Notes: generated by a model not told the origin, from the sequence alone. Shown: positions 24,122 through 36,092, counted from the first letter of the stretch. The stretch: 64,000 nt of DNA from Lepidodermella squamata (GCA_047495785.1 JBLDXI010000058.1:186001-250000); one strand, 5' to 3'. Numbers and translations are program-made.

Positions 24122-27100
24122 TTATTCCATCAACATCCGATCTTTGGATTTCAAGCCTACGGGTGGCTTTCTCGCGGATGAAGATTCGCTGTTGGCCGCT
24201 GCTGCCATCTTGGCTTGCATAAGTTTGTTGGGCACGCGATGAGCGATCGGCACGCTAAGGTTCGTCGTCGAGCCGCCAATTGATTTCGTCTCTTGTTGCA
24301 GCGCATGGGCATGCGAGTGGGGTGCGGTGTGGTTGGTCATGGCCGTCGTTGGGATAGAGTTCTGATGCTGGTGGGACGATATCGTCGCTTCTTGCTGCAC
24401 CCGAGGCTGTTGCTGGTTATGCATAGCGTTGTACACAGCAAGTCTACCGCCAGTAATCTCGCACGGCTCTGAATCTACGGCAACCTCTCTCCTATAAATA
24501 AAAAAATCATTAAACAAGGTTAAATGAAAATTATTTTTAGCAGTAATACCCGCTGTATACAGTAGTGCCGATATGAGCGATGTCGCCGGTTGCATGGTAA
24601 TTTTTAACAGTTTTCGTATCTCGAACTCGGCTAGCATCAACCGCTAGAAGTTGCCGCTGTTTGGCAACAACTAGTGCATTGTGCCGACTAGTTCTAGCGA
24701 CCAGATCGGCGTAGCGTTCGAATGACCTTTGCCGCAGTCGCTGGTTCATGCTGATCTGCTCATAGTACTGTGCCTCCTCCGTTAACAACGCCTGTTCTGT
24801 CGCATTAGCGGCGTCTTTTTGCTCAGATATCACCAGGGTCACTTTCTCGCCGGCTATTACGCTGATCAGTTGCAGCATGCGAGCGTCCTCCTCGGTAGGC
24901 TCAAAGTTATCGACTCGCATTGCTGCGATCTCCTGCGCTACGGTGTGCCATGTGTAGCAGGTCAAGTCATCCAAATAATGATCGATCTCGGGCCGGGTCA
25001 CGTGGTCGTCCGAGGTAAGGCCTGGCACGTCGTTCCAACCCAGCCGAAGGAAAATAGCGTGGATTCTAGAGCATAGAACACTTTCAGGTGACTCTACAGA
25101 CGCTTCCAATTCTTCGTCGAATCGAGGTTTTTGACTGCGTTGACGGCGCCACATTTCACAGAAGAGATGCGGAGCCGTTATGCTACGCTTTCCGCGCCAA
25201 GCTAGCAAATGTCGCACAGATCTTGGGTTATCCAGTAAATCTGTATATAAAATAACGTCATTAGGAAAAATCAAGTACGCCTTCAAGGTTGAATTACCGA
25301 CAAGACAGCCCAACGCTACTTCGGCTAGCGCGGCGGCGGAGGAGCTGTTCGTATCTTCCTTCGCCCAGCTTGGAACTTCTTCTGTAGAATCCTCGCCCGG
25401 AGATGGTAAACCTTCGTGCATCAACTGGATCAAATCAAGAAGCGCAAAAATGCTGCCGTTTTCCAGCAATGCATCCTCCGTTATATCGCTGCCAATACCA
25501 GCACTCCATAAGCAATCGAGAGCGGCTAGAAGAAGCCGCGAGTGGCCGAGTCCTGAAGACAGCCGATGTGGAGTATTTCGCAGCAATTCGCACAGCAAGG
25601 TGCATCCGTCAACGCCGAAAAGTTCGCGGTTATGAGCCGCGTTGTTTGTGTTGCCCGATGAACAAATAAGTGACAATGCCAACAAAAGATCTGAAACAAT
25701 TTCAACTGCAATCGCCTCCTCTGTACTGCCCGAAATGCTCTTGTTTTGTGAAACAGCTTCAGACTGCTGACTAATAATGGCACGGATTACTCGAAGAACA
25801 GCTTCAATGGCACCTTGGTCCACTAGATTTTCAATAACTGCGGCTGACCCAGCAGAATCAACCTCTGATATACAAGCTAATAGAAGTCTGGCGCAATATC
25901 GAAGCTGCGCTCTCTTGGATTTGTAGCCACCTGTCCCATAGAAACTGTTACCAGATCCTTCGTAAGAGGTGCTGCTAGATTCATCAGCAGACCAATCCAG
26001 CATCAGTAGGATTCTCGTGGGCAGCCGGCACTCGATTACATCAGCAGGAAGCAAATGCGCGATTTCAGCTAATGAGGCTATGGCATGGAGCTGAATCTCT
26101 TCTCTCTGAGCTTCGCTCCATTCGCGTTTTCCAGGTGGGGCCCCGGCGCAAACGTAGACTGAAAAGGCTGGAACAACCCCATTTGTTGACAGCAAATTAC
26201 GTGTGTGGATGTCACGGCTGTCACAAGTTGGTAATTACAAGCATAAGATCACGCGAAAGAAATAATGCTGTAATGACCTACCTTAGTAAAGCAACTAAAT
26301 TGATGAACAGTTTTTTCAATTCAAAATCTTCGCGATTATTGGCAACAGCGAGAATTGATTTTCCTCCAAGTTCGTCCGTTGTGGCCAGCTGGAGAATACA
26401 GATGGGATATGAGCGAGCCCCGTTAAATTAAATGGATGTAAAAAATATACCTTGAGCATTAGTTGGGCAAAACCCGTTTCTAGAAAGGCAGCCGATGGCT
26501 TGTATTTAGCAACCAGGCTAGCGAGCACGATGGCGTCGTTTCTAAGCTGCCTTGATGCGGCTGAATGGGGGCGATGCAGGTGATAAACGAATAATGAGTT
26601 TAGAGGTTGCAATGATTCTGAATCTGATAATTGATCGACGAACGCCAACAAAGGGTTAAAGTTGAATTCAGCGAAATTTCCATTGTAGGTCATATCATGC
26701 ATATTCCAAATTATTTCGACAGTACGGAAAACCGGTTCAGAGTCAAATGGCCACTGAGAAATGCGTTTAACCAAGAGAGCTGCCGCGCCACTTTCAAGCA
26801 ACTTGCAGCAAATAACTCCTAATGGTGGAAAATATGGTGTCATGCATTCTAGAAAAATAACATTAAATTACCCGATTGTTTAGTGAGTTTCTGCATCAAT
26901 TTTATAACAAGGAGTTCCGTAGAATCGGTCAAATCAAATGAGCGCATCGCCTTAAAAAATAGAAGGGTGTAGAATATTCAGGATTCAGGAAGTAGATAAT
27001 TTTTGCGACAATTACCGTGATTAGGCGAGCTGCTGCGCCGCTACGTTCAATTATGAATCTATTGTACAGCAGAGAACATCTCTGAGTCGCTTGGTAGGTT

Positions 27101-27881
27101 TCGGAATTTTCTTTGCTAGTGAATAACTTCAGTATACAGTTGCAAGCAGCCTGGCGGACATCGTCTGAGGAGCACATGACAAGTTGGGCTACAAAGCATC
27201 AAACGTCAACATGAGGCTATATTAACTTTCAGGCACTCACAAATCTCGTCGATAAGAAAGATAGCTTGGGTCTCATATGCAGCTTCGTGAGAAGTTCCTT
27301 GTGTAATTAGACCCAACGAACAAATCTTGATGATCTCCACTACTACTGGAGCCAGAGTGGGCTGATCGCTCAATCTCGATGAGCATATTGAAATAATATG
27401 TCCGAGTGTAGCACAGTTATTAAGAAGCTGAAAATCAAATTATGCGAAATTTTACCGAGAAAAGTCTTCAAAGCCCACAAATCCGTTGCTGTATGTTTTC
27501 GTTACTTTCCTCAACGCAGCTTCATGGAAAGAACGCAACTGCCGCGACTACATATGATGTTAATGAAATGTATTTTCGAATCAAATAAGAACTTGAGACT
27601 TACAGAGTACAGCTTGTCTTCCAATAGCTTTTGAACTTTCTCAAGATCTACCCCAGAAAACTCCGGTCCCTAAAAATCATCCAATGAAACATCATGCCTT
27701 TCAAGCGAGGGCTGCTTACAGTCAATAAGCCCAACTCCTTGTCCGTCAGAGTGACTTTGAAAACAGGAACTTTGACTGGATTTCTTTGCCCATTAGATGC
27801 AGGAGGCAGACGTTGGCTGACAGTACCAGTAGAGGAAGCTACTTCGGCATCCCAACCAGTACGTGTACCACATTCGATCAT
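24122..27881 (-). CDS. CFAP69: CFAP69, cilia and flagella-associated armadillo protein
   Basis: Axonemal protein needed for sperm flagella and, in mammals, olfactory cilia. Ten exons: 27881-27720, 27669-27604, 27547-27479, 27427-27241, 27188-27016, 26950-26872, 26848-26451, 26388-26282, 26217-24550, 24491-24122; 1092 residues (human 941). The helical-repeat fold matches human CFAP69 across the length: VDLEKVQKLLED, RQLRNDAIV, EDFELKKLF, EEIQLHAIASL, GNSFYGTGG, LSSGLGHSRLLLAALD, DVPGLTSDD and VARTSRHNALVVAKQRQL. The C-terminal extension is Gln/His/Ser-rich. The exon 3 donor (GTGGGC) was chosen because it gives the exact human spacing. The intron after exon 6 is only 23 bp. The start at 27881 is the ATG downstream of an X-box; an upstream open frame exists but includes that motif. 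Confidence 0.93.
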
Positions 27882-27977
27882 CGCACAAGATCGGTCTTGA
27901 AATGAGGAATAAACGTAATCTTCACCTCGCGAACCCTTCGCAATGGATCGCTTCCAGTAACACGCAGATAAATTTAC

Positions 27978-27990
27978 GTTGCCAGGCAAC
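27978..27990. promoter_or_regulatory. X-box (RFX-factor binding site)
   Basis: GTTGCCAGGCAAC, a perfect palindrome around one central base. It fits the RFX consensus GTNRCC, a 0-3 base spacer, then RGYAAC. It lies 97 bp upstream of the proposed CFAP69 ATG, the usual distance for ciliary genes. RFX factors drive ciliary genes through such sites in animals, so this supports both the gene's ciliary role and the chosen start. Confidence 0.75.
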
Positions 27991-27999
27991 AATAAAAAA

Positions 28000-29697
28000 T
28001 ATGTGTTAATACAAAATTTGAGTTTAAGTTTTTTCATAATATTTGTAAAATACTGTGTCACAACTCAATTTTGAAATTTTGAAAGCGCGCTAACGACGGT
28101 GGTCGTTGGTGTTTTGCTGTTGTCGCTGGCTGCTGTCCGGCTCTGTAGTCTATTCCTCACCTTACACGAATCCCCGATGGCTCAATTGAAACCCGAATAA
28201 TTCTTCAGATATCAACTACCTACTTTTGCAATCACTGCAAGTAGCATTTAAGAGCATCCAGAGTCCAGAGCACCGTGAACCGTCAAAACCTTCCCTTGTG
28301 ATGGATGGGATACTCTTAACACCTTAACCTTCAGCACAAGAATACCGCCAGAAATAGTAACTCCATCGATCAATCCATCAAAGGCGACTTCGGACTTCGA
28401 CTTGGCCCTTCGCCAATTGGAAATAACTCGCCGACTTATCTCGCTCATCTACGCCAGAACGATGGAAGACCGCTCTTTACCACTGAATGCTCAACAGGAC
28501 ACGTATCTAAGTTTGTAGCATTTTAGTCCATTAGCACCACCAATTGTCTAATACCGCATTGGTCCCCCACTAGCTCGAATTGAAGTGAATGATTCATGAT
28601 TTATGATGCTATGTCATAAGTCATTTTGACCTTCGCGCAATTGCTGTTTTCGGTGGGAATTTGTCATCGCTTTCTAAGGCTACGATTTACGTAGCACGTA
28701 GATAGAGGCTGTACCGCAGCACTGCAACTTCGCATTCGAAAATCTCTCGAAGGATGGATGGCGTCAACGCTTTTGTTGAAGCTGGCCGTTTTCCTCTCTC
28801 GCTCAAGTCTCATGAATTTGAGAGCATGTTTCGCTTTCATAATTACCCATAATAGCCATGAATACCAGTGGTAGTCAATATCTTACATTTAGTTCATCTG
28901 ATTCAATGTGAAAATGTTGGTGTAGCGTTTGATGAATAGTTAGAAGCTACACCTAAGAGAGGGCAGTTCGAAAATTTGGAAGAAAAATTTAGCATATCAT
29001 TGATGGACAGATTCATATATGGGTCAGGAATTGTGAATTAACTTTATTGATAAAAACATCGTGTTTGACCTTGAGACTTCAAAATTTCCGCGGTGGTCTC
29101 AAAACGCTCTCTTGTTAGTAAGGAAAAGTGAAGTCATTAGTCATTCGGTATACATCGCCACCAATGAGGATCAGAATACTAGTGTTTTCGGGTAACACGA
29201 ATGATAGCAAAAAATCGCACTAATTGCTCTAGACTTACTTTGAGCAGCAATAGCATCGCATCACACCAACACCTATTATAAAAATAGAGTATATCCACTT
29301 GGGTAAGACTATCCGAGATGATAAGTCGTAGAAAAGTAAACAATTTAGCGGCATGCCGCAGCTGATTCACAATTCGGAACCTCTGTAGCCCAGAGTGAAC
29401 TTATTTTGTTTAGAGTCGCATGCCGGCTTGGGTTCGAAATTGAGTACCTCATGCCGGGAAACGAGAAGGGGAGGGGGCACGTTCAGACAAAACAACTCTC
29501 CACAAGCAAAATAACATGTCTCCACAATATTCTGACCTCGTTTCTTAATAACTACTACAGTTTAGACATTTATCCAGTTCTAATCGATGAAACCTTCGCG
29601 AAGGTGATGGTTGCTACTGCCACTGCCTTAATATTTATTATGGCATGAAATTGATATTGTTAATGGCATTTTGACATTCTGCTAGTAAATTTGTTAA
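28000..29697. other. Intergenic DNA upstream of CFAP69
   Basis: About 1.7 kb with no intact gene. Contains the protease-like relic at 28248-28448. The remainder is AT-rich and featureless to inspection; the plus-strand promoter for the small gene at 29698 should be here. Confidence 0.4.
28248..28448 (-). mobile_element. Possible BEL/Pao retrotransposon protease fragment
   Basis: A 66-codon minus-strand frame ends LKVKVLRV then GALDSGCS and a stop. The LKVKV...LDSG pattern resembles the aspartic-protease region of BEL/Pao-type retrotransposons, where DSG is the catalytic motif. It is cut off immediately after the motif and no reverse transcriptase is nearby, so at most a short dead fragment. 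Chance similarity cannot be excluded. Confidence 0.3.
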
Positions 29698-30135
29698 ATG
29701 AAGAAATCAGTGCCCAGAGCCTTGGCCAAAAAGACCAAGCTGCCTCCTGTCACACCCGGGCGCGTGATTGTCGAGGCCCATGCAGATTTCCGCAAAAAAC
29801 TCGTACCAGGTCGCGTAGTCATTTCAACCCCAGTCGTTGATAAATCTGCTGTAAGCCAACATTTTTCAGCATTAGAGCAGCATAATGTGTATTTAATTCT
29901 ATCATGCTAGGTACCAGCATCTGTCTCAAAACTTAGGCCGATCTCAACAGCCTCCAGAAGTGTTGCTCAGTCAGCAAAACACGTTGGATTCAAATCCCCT
30001 GCTACTTCTGCTGCCAAAAAACGCCCCACAGTCGAATGCAGTTCTCTAGAGAAACCTGCTCGCCCGCCCGTTTCGTCGCCGAAGCAGGAACGTGTTGTTG
30101 CTACCAGTCCTCCGCTCACACCTCTGAACAAGTAG
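29698..30135 (+). CDS. Small basic protein, unknown
   Basis: Two exons, 29698-29850 and 29911-30135, join in frame across a GTAAGC...GCTAG intron to 125 residues. An in-frame TAA directly precedes the ATG. The product is Lys/Arg/Pro/Ser-rich and looks disordered. Its N-terminus contains a near repeat, PVTPGRVIVEA then KLVPGRVVISTPVV, and the C-terminus has several SP or TP sites, suggesting a phosphorylated nuclear or cytoskeletal protein. No membrane segment or known domain. It sits 196 bp upstream of the MFSD6-like gene on the same strand. Coding status rests on frame, splice sites and composition. Confidence 0.55.
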
Positions 30136-30331
30136 CTGAATGCCGTTGACTTTCCGTCTCATCTAGCCATCGCTTCATCGACATTTCTTTTATAGCTCTT
30201 CCATTTTTACTGTCGAATTTGGATTTTATTGTAACTTCTTGTGTTTATTAAAAACAAACTGCTTGAGATGTTCAGCTCGTGCATTTGATGTTATATACGT
30301 TTCTGCCTTTGTTTTAGATCCCTGGGTCACA

Positions 30332-31986
30332 ATGACTTTAGCTGAAACATTTAAAATTAACTCGGAGTTTGTGAAATGGAAAGCGCTCTATTTTTTATGT
30401 GCAGCAAGTAAGCTTTTGAACGCGGTTTCATGCATCCTCTTGCTAATGAGCTTTCTTTAGGTCATGGCCCTTATGTATATTTTATTGTTAACTTCTACCT
30501 GACAAGAGGTATTTCATATGAGGTGAGTATATATCCGAGCTGCAGTGCAACTCTGCATTATTAACAATACACGCCGTGTCTTTAATTTAAGACTGCTGGA
30601 TTCATCGAGTCGATTGTGCCCTTCCTCGGGTGCATTTTCCGGCCACTTACATGTTATTTTGCGGACCGTTTTGGCCTCCACCGAAGTCTATTGGCTACCT
30701 CAATATTCATTTATGTGCTGTCTCTCGTGGGATTCGTGGCGCTTTCCACTCGATACGAACTTATAGTTTCTACATCGACCAGCAATACTACGCTCAATGG
30801 CACCGTGGAAGACGCCAGCATCATCACATCAACGACTGCTGCTCCAGCACCAGTAGCCGAATTCATCGTTCCCGTCATTTGCGCTCTTAGGTTTCTGTCC
30901 ACCATTGGATTTACACCGGCCAGCAGCCTTTTGGATGGTATTATCTATCGTTCTCTCCAGGCGAGTAATCAGAGTGATAACTGGGGTCGTCAACGACTGT
31001 GGGGCTCCATAGGCTTCTCTATTGCCGCCCTGCTATCGTCGTTTCTACTCGACCTGTTTCCTATCGTCAACTTCGTTATCGGCTTCTCGATGGCGCTCGG
31101 CGCCGCCGTTATTTTCTTCATTGTCTCGCTATTTACCGTAAAGAGCTACAAAGCCGTTGACCCGCAAAAGAAGCAGGAGGCCGCAGTTAATGAAAACGTC
31201 GACGAAACTCTAATACCTGCTGAGAAAAAGGCGTTACCACAGCGGAATTTTTTCGTCACCGTCGTAGCGTTTATCTTCAGCGATGGTCATGTAATTTTGG
31301 CGTTGGTTGTAGCTGCTGCCGTCGGATATTTCTCGGCAATTCGTGATATTTACGCGAGTCAATATATCGAATCGATCGCTCAGAAGAACAGCAAAAAGAT
31401 CATGGGTGTCATGCAAGGTATTTTGGGTACCCTCGAAATTCCGGTCATGTTCACATGCGGTTGGTTCTTCAAAAGAATTGGCACCATGCCGTTCTTCGCC
31501 GCGTGTTTCGCGGCGTTTGCCCTGCGTTTCTACCTGTACACAGTTCTAACTGCTGAAACCGTGTGGTTTTTCCTGCTGATTGAACTTATTCACGTGTTTT
31601 GTTTCGGCTTCGTCGTACCTGCGTTCACGCTGCACGCACATCGTCGTGTTACTAAATACCAGGACGTGCTACCTGAAATGTCGACGATAATGCAAGGACT
31701 CGTGTCAGCTCTTTATCTCGGTCTCGGCTACGGTAAGTCGCGATAACCAAACCCTGTGCGTCATATGCCCTAATTCCGCTTTGTTTTGTCAGGAATCGGT
31801 AGCATTAGTGGTGGCGTTCTGATAGAGCGATTTGGCGGCAAGCATAGCATGTTGATATTTTCGCTGACGGGTGCTGCTTGTTTCGCTGTTTTCTGTATTG
31901 TGTGGCTATCTATGTTCCTTTACTCGCGGAAACATCAGAAGACTAGCGAGCCTGCTCAAGCGTTAGCAACTTTGCCAAGTTCTTAA
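30332..31986 (+). CDS. MFSD6-like major facilitator membrane protein
   Basis: Twelve-helix transporter-like membrane protein of the MFS_1-like/MFSD6 family. Substrates of animal members are poorly known. Exons 30332-30407, 30461-30522, 30592-31732 and 31793-31986 give 490 residues, shorter than vertebrate MFSD6 (about 790). The first exons carry KWKALYFLCAASHGPY, the family N-terminal motif. Later come GFIESIVPFLGCIFRPL, GRQRLWGSIGFSIA (a family signature after helix 6), many hydrophobic spans, and GIGSISGGVLIERFGGK near the end. A Ser/Thr-rich loop (STSTSNTTLNGT) is probably extracellular and glycosylated. A TTTTAG acceptor-like site just before the start could be a 5' UTR intron end. Confidence 0.88.
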
Positions 31987-32616
31987 ATTATACGATTGTT
32001 GTAAGTATGTATGTCATATAAATCGTGTATTTCTATACTTATTCCAAAATCCGATATGGTATTTACATTGTTGTTAAATATTGACTCAAGCTCGTGTTGT
32101 TTGATATAAGTCTACAAACTGCTGCCCTTGTTGCATTTAACAGCGTTAAATTTTAAAGGAAACATGTGATCTCCGGGAGAAAAAAAACGGATTTAATCAA
32201 ACAAATAGTTTCTTCATGATTGCTACAAGAGTTGTGTGATGATGGGCAGCTGATTTCCTGTTTACATCACGAGCACTCTAGTCTTTTTCTGCTTTTCCTT
32301 TTGGCTGGGATACTTCAGCGTAGTGTTTGAATGACTCATACTACTTTCTATTCACAGTATATGCCTACGATAGATATTATTACTAAATCCTACCTGAAGC
32401 TTCTCACGCAATTTTTGCTGATTGATTTAAATGAAGGTGATGACGCTCCGATTTGTCTTTATTTAACCTAATACTTATAACACCGAACAGTGTTTTACAC
32501 GTTAAAAATTGTCATCGGTTTATAACTCTTTGTTGGATGGTTTGCCTTATTTTTGAGAAAGTTGCGGGATTTAATCGAATTGACTGCTTTTTTAGGAAGG
32601 TTTTTTTTATGACAAA
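31987..32616. other. Intergenic DNA
   Basis: 630 bp of AT-rich sequence without coding potential between the MFSD6-like gene and the C-type lectin. Nothing recognised. Confidence 0.4.
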
Positions 32617-33994
32617 ATGATTAGCAGAACGGTTTTCGTAATCTTCACATGTTTTATTGGTATGTTTGAAATTTTTGTTAATGATGTCTTTAGCCTATAA
32701 TTTTTTGCTAATTTAGGCACCATTTTCGCCTGGCGCTGCGGAAATTTGACAAAAGAGAATACGGGCTGGGAGATTTTTGCTGACGAATCTAGTGGTCATT
32801 GCTTCTCGGTCATCGACAACGAATTGCACTGGGAAGAAGCCCATATCCAGTGCACGAATATTCGAGGCCCCGCTGGTCGACGGGGCGAAGGCAACCTAGC
32901 GAGCTTTGACACGGCTCACAGTCTGATCGCTGTTCGAGAATGGCTGCGACAGATCAAGTGGCATCGAAACGGCGTATGGATCGGCGGGAAGCGATGCAGC
33001 TCGTCTCCTAACGGCTTCTGCTGGGTCGATGAGACCCCGCTTAATCGATTCTTGCTATCGGATTTTTGGGGCCCGGGTGAGCCTAGTCGCAAGACGGCGT
33101 TATTTTTCGATGCTGACTGTGTCCAGCTGAGATCATCTGCCAACTGGCGAGCTTTTACAATGCCGTGCCATACCAGCAAGTGGCACTATTCCTTCATCTG
33201 TCAATTCCCTATGTTGCCACTCACGACTACGACTTCGACATCAACGAAAACATCCACTACCACTACGACGACAACATCCACAACCACAACAACTCCGTCT
33301 ACAACGTCGACCACTGAATCGCCGTCGGCTCTGGGCATGCTTTTCAACAGGTTTGACAATCGCAACAAGCAAACGACCCCGGAGGTTGTTGACCCGAGTA
33401 TCGCAATGGCCGTCATGATGGCGCGTGGTTTGGGCTCCTCGACAACCCCGCCCGAAGTTGAGCAACGGGTCAATATGCTGCTGGTCGGGCTCCTCGCTGG
33501 ATTCGGTGGCGCCGTGCTAATTTTGTTGTTCGTGCTGTTTTTCGTCGTCCGTCGCTGCCGGCCTAACCCGTCGCCCACCGTCCAGGTTATTCTGACGCCA
33601 GAAGCACATGGCCTAGGCTTGCCCGATGCTGTGCATTCGCAGAAATCATCTGCTTTTTCGAGGAAAAAGAGCGAGGAGCTTGCGCACAATCACGAAGTTG
33701 AGATGGTCATGAACAGCAAGCGGCACCCAGTTATGAGTATGGCTGCTCTTGCGGCGCTAAATCAAACTCCGCCTAGATCGCCTCCGCCGGCATATCGCCC
33801 GATGGGTAAGTTAACTCAACCTGGCCAATCTCTGTCATTCAAGTTTTCTCATTTTTTTAGCTAACCCTGACGAGAACGTCGACCGACCTCTTATACGAAC
33901 TCGCGATGTCCCAAATCGCAGCATTGTTGTTCTGGCAAAAGAAGGCACCCAGGCAGCGACGGACAACATATACTCAGTGCCCGAAGCTCTTTGA
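32617..33994 (+). CDS. Transmembrane C-type lectin-domain protein
   Basis: Cell-surface protein with one C-type lectin-like domain. Exons 32617-32659, 32717-33805 and 33861-33994 give 421 residues. Signal peptide (MISRTVFVIFTCFIGTIFA) is split by the first intron. The lectin domain spans about residues 25-175: SGHCFSV, WEEAHIQC, the VWIGGKR core, the FWGPGEPS loop, ADCVQL and FICQF, with cysteines in the expected places. The canonical EPN/QPN and WND calcium-binding signatures are not evident, so sugar binding is uncertain. A Thr-rich, probably O-glycosylated stalk follows, then one membrane span (LLVGLLAGFGGAVLILLFVL) and a cytoplasmic tail with NIYSVPEAL, a possible Tyr signalling or sorting motif. 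AATAAA at 34548. Confidence 0.88.
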
Positions 33995-34884
33995 TCGCAC
34001 AAGTGACTCTCATCACCGATAATCAATAACTTTTAAATCTGTATTATTTGAATACTTATTCTATTTCCATAACTTGTAAATTGATGCAAATTGTTGTTTT
34101 AGCCAAATATCGGCAAATTCTTAGTCTTCCTTACTGCTTGTTGGAACCTCGTTATATTTTTCTGGTTTTATCTTCTGTAATATTCTACCTGTATTTTTAT
34201 ACAAAATTGCTATATATATATATGGGGTAAAAGAAACATCATTTTTAATAATTGGCTATTTTCAAATCGAGAGTAACGAGCAATAATTTATGACGCTTCC
34301 TGAGTCGCCGAATTACGAAAGTATTCTGCAATATATACAAAACGAACTATATTACGACAATTCCACTCGTCGCTTTCCATAACAATCAAACGCATGCGCC
34401 CACCTTTAATTTTTCTTTCTTTCTTCGCCTATAAATAGCCACTGGTTGTGCCGATGTAAAATCTCTATCTCTCTATCTCTAACAAATGAAATGACTTTTT
34501 ATCGCAATGGAAATCACGATTTTAAATTGTTGCTTTTCTTTTAACAAAATAAACGATGGTACTTTTCTACTGTTTGTTGGTGTTATGTAACTTTTCCCAG
34601 TAGGGTAGCAACAGCTCGATTGAATAACGTTTCGCCTCGTCATTGATATTAATTAATGTTCTAATATTCGGCCGGCGCTTTTGACTCGTTTGTGTGCAGG
34701 TAATCCGTTTTGTATTACGGCGGCCGCGTCTGGTTGCACTGCGCACATAATACCGAGAGGTACATATAAACAGAACCGGTACATATCCAGCTATTCACAG
34801 TATACAAGCACACGCTCCGATACGCGTAGATTTATTTATTTACGACATAAGGCCTTTGGGAATGCAATGCTCACTGCCTTAATT
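33995..34884. other. 3' UTR and intergenic DNA
   Basis: No gene. Short TA and TCTA microsatellite runs near 34210 and 34465, then AATAAA at 34548-34553. From about 34700 leftward transcription of the first cytochrome c gene ends. Confidence 0.4.
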
Positions 34885-35435
34885 TCATTCAGATTTAGTC
34901 ACTTCTTCCAAATAGGCGATGAGATCTGCTCTTTCTTGGGCCTTGCGGAGACCTAGAAATAAGAATTTATGACAACTTTCACCCTGATAGGCACGACACA
35001 GACCTGAAAACATCATTTTCGTCCCGGGAATGTAGCGTCTTGGATCAGCCAGATACCTGATAAAAACGTAAAAGAAATCCGTTGACTGGCCAGAATGAGA
35101 AGCTTACATATCCATGGTTACTGCAGTCCAAACTATCCCTGACGGTGGAATAAAGATGAACTGAAAGCCTAGCTCGATGCTAAATTACCTCTAGACTTGT
35201 TAGCTTCGGTGTAATTGTATCCTGGAGCCTCGCCCGTTTTCCGTCCGAAAATCCCATGAAGATTCGGCCCCTGTTTGTGAGGCCCACCCTTTTCAACTGA
35301 ACACCCATAATTTGATGAGGAAACTCAAAATTAAAAGCACCGCTGCATACCTGTGTGACAGAGACTACATCTTATCATGAAAGCTCGCTTTCCCCGTTCC
35401 AAATCAGGTTTCTCCAATTCAGCTTTATCCGACAT
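34885..35435 (-). CDS. Cytochrome c, divergent multi-exon paralogue
   Basis: Small haem protein of the mitochondrial intermembrane space carrying electrons from complex III to IV. Five exons: 35435-35351, 35296-35189, 35138-35108, 35056-35004, 34952-34885; 114 residues. It keeps CSLCH for covalent haem attachment, [13 protein letters not shown], the axial Met in YIPGTKMMF, and ERADLIAYL. It departs from the family between haem and Met: [19 protein letters not shown] replaces the usual GITW-K/E-DTL...YL-x-DPKKY. Codons are AT-rich, unlike the neighbouring cytochrome c gene, and intron number differs (four versus one). It is probably functional, perhaps tissue-specific (for example testis), as with mammalian and fly cytochrome c paralogues; that is inference. 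Confidence 0.9.
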
Positions 35436-36092
35436 ATTCTACACGTAAAATACCGAAAAAATGAGAGACTGGATCGCGAAGGTGAATCAGTTTTATTTCC
35501 TTTTGAATCGATAAATTTTGCGTTATAGCATATAATTATTTGATATCTCAGTGTATCAGATAGCTTTCATTCGGGCATAGTGGCTTGGGCTCGAAAGTGT
35601 GAGCACAAAAATACGAATAATAATCATTTATAATACGTAAGCATCACCAGGAAATTTCGATAAATAGCGACACGCCATCAATTTACTTTCCTAGTAAAAT
35701 AGTTCAGATTCACCTTCGTTCGGATTACAATCAGTGTAGCATTATCACGCTAAACTCGAGAAGGAAGAATAATGTAGGTGCGGAACAAAATGCGGAACAA
35801 CCTTATGTCAGATAAGATGTGTCTACTTCTTTAGTCGTGAAGAGAAGAGTTCATCTCGGCCGCTAAAAATAATTTTACCAATTTATCATCGGATCATCAC
35901 CTTCGGCGATTAATTTAAAACGAAACCACAAACACACACGCACGCACACGCTCATCCGTATAAGCGATTGAATTGAAACATACTAATCACGGCTAGACTA
36001 AAATAGTAAGTAAGGGATCTATCTCTTTAGTTATATTTGTCTCTCAATGGCAGCAACAATATAGGTCCTCTCTTCAACAAGTTTTAGTGCAT
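35436..36092. other. DNA between the two cytochrome c genes
   Basis: About 650 bp, AT-rich, with a short CA-rich run near 35928-35950. No coding frame. Serves as promoter of the left cytochrome c gene and 3' region of the right one. Confidence 0.4.

Noticed and set aside
27479-27548. Longer CFAP69 exon 3 using the GTAAAA donor and a 28-bp intron
   Set aside because: It would join in the wrong frame; the GTGGGC donor keeps frame and gives the exact spacing of the human protein.
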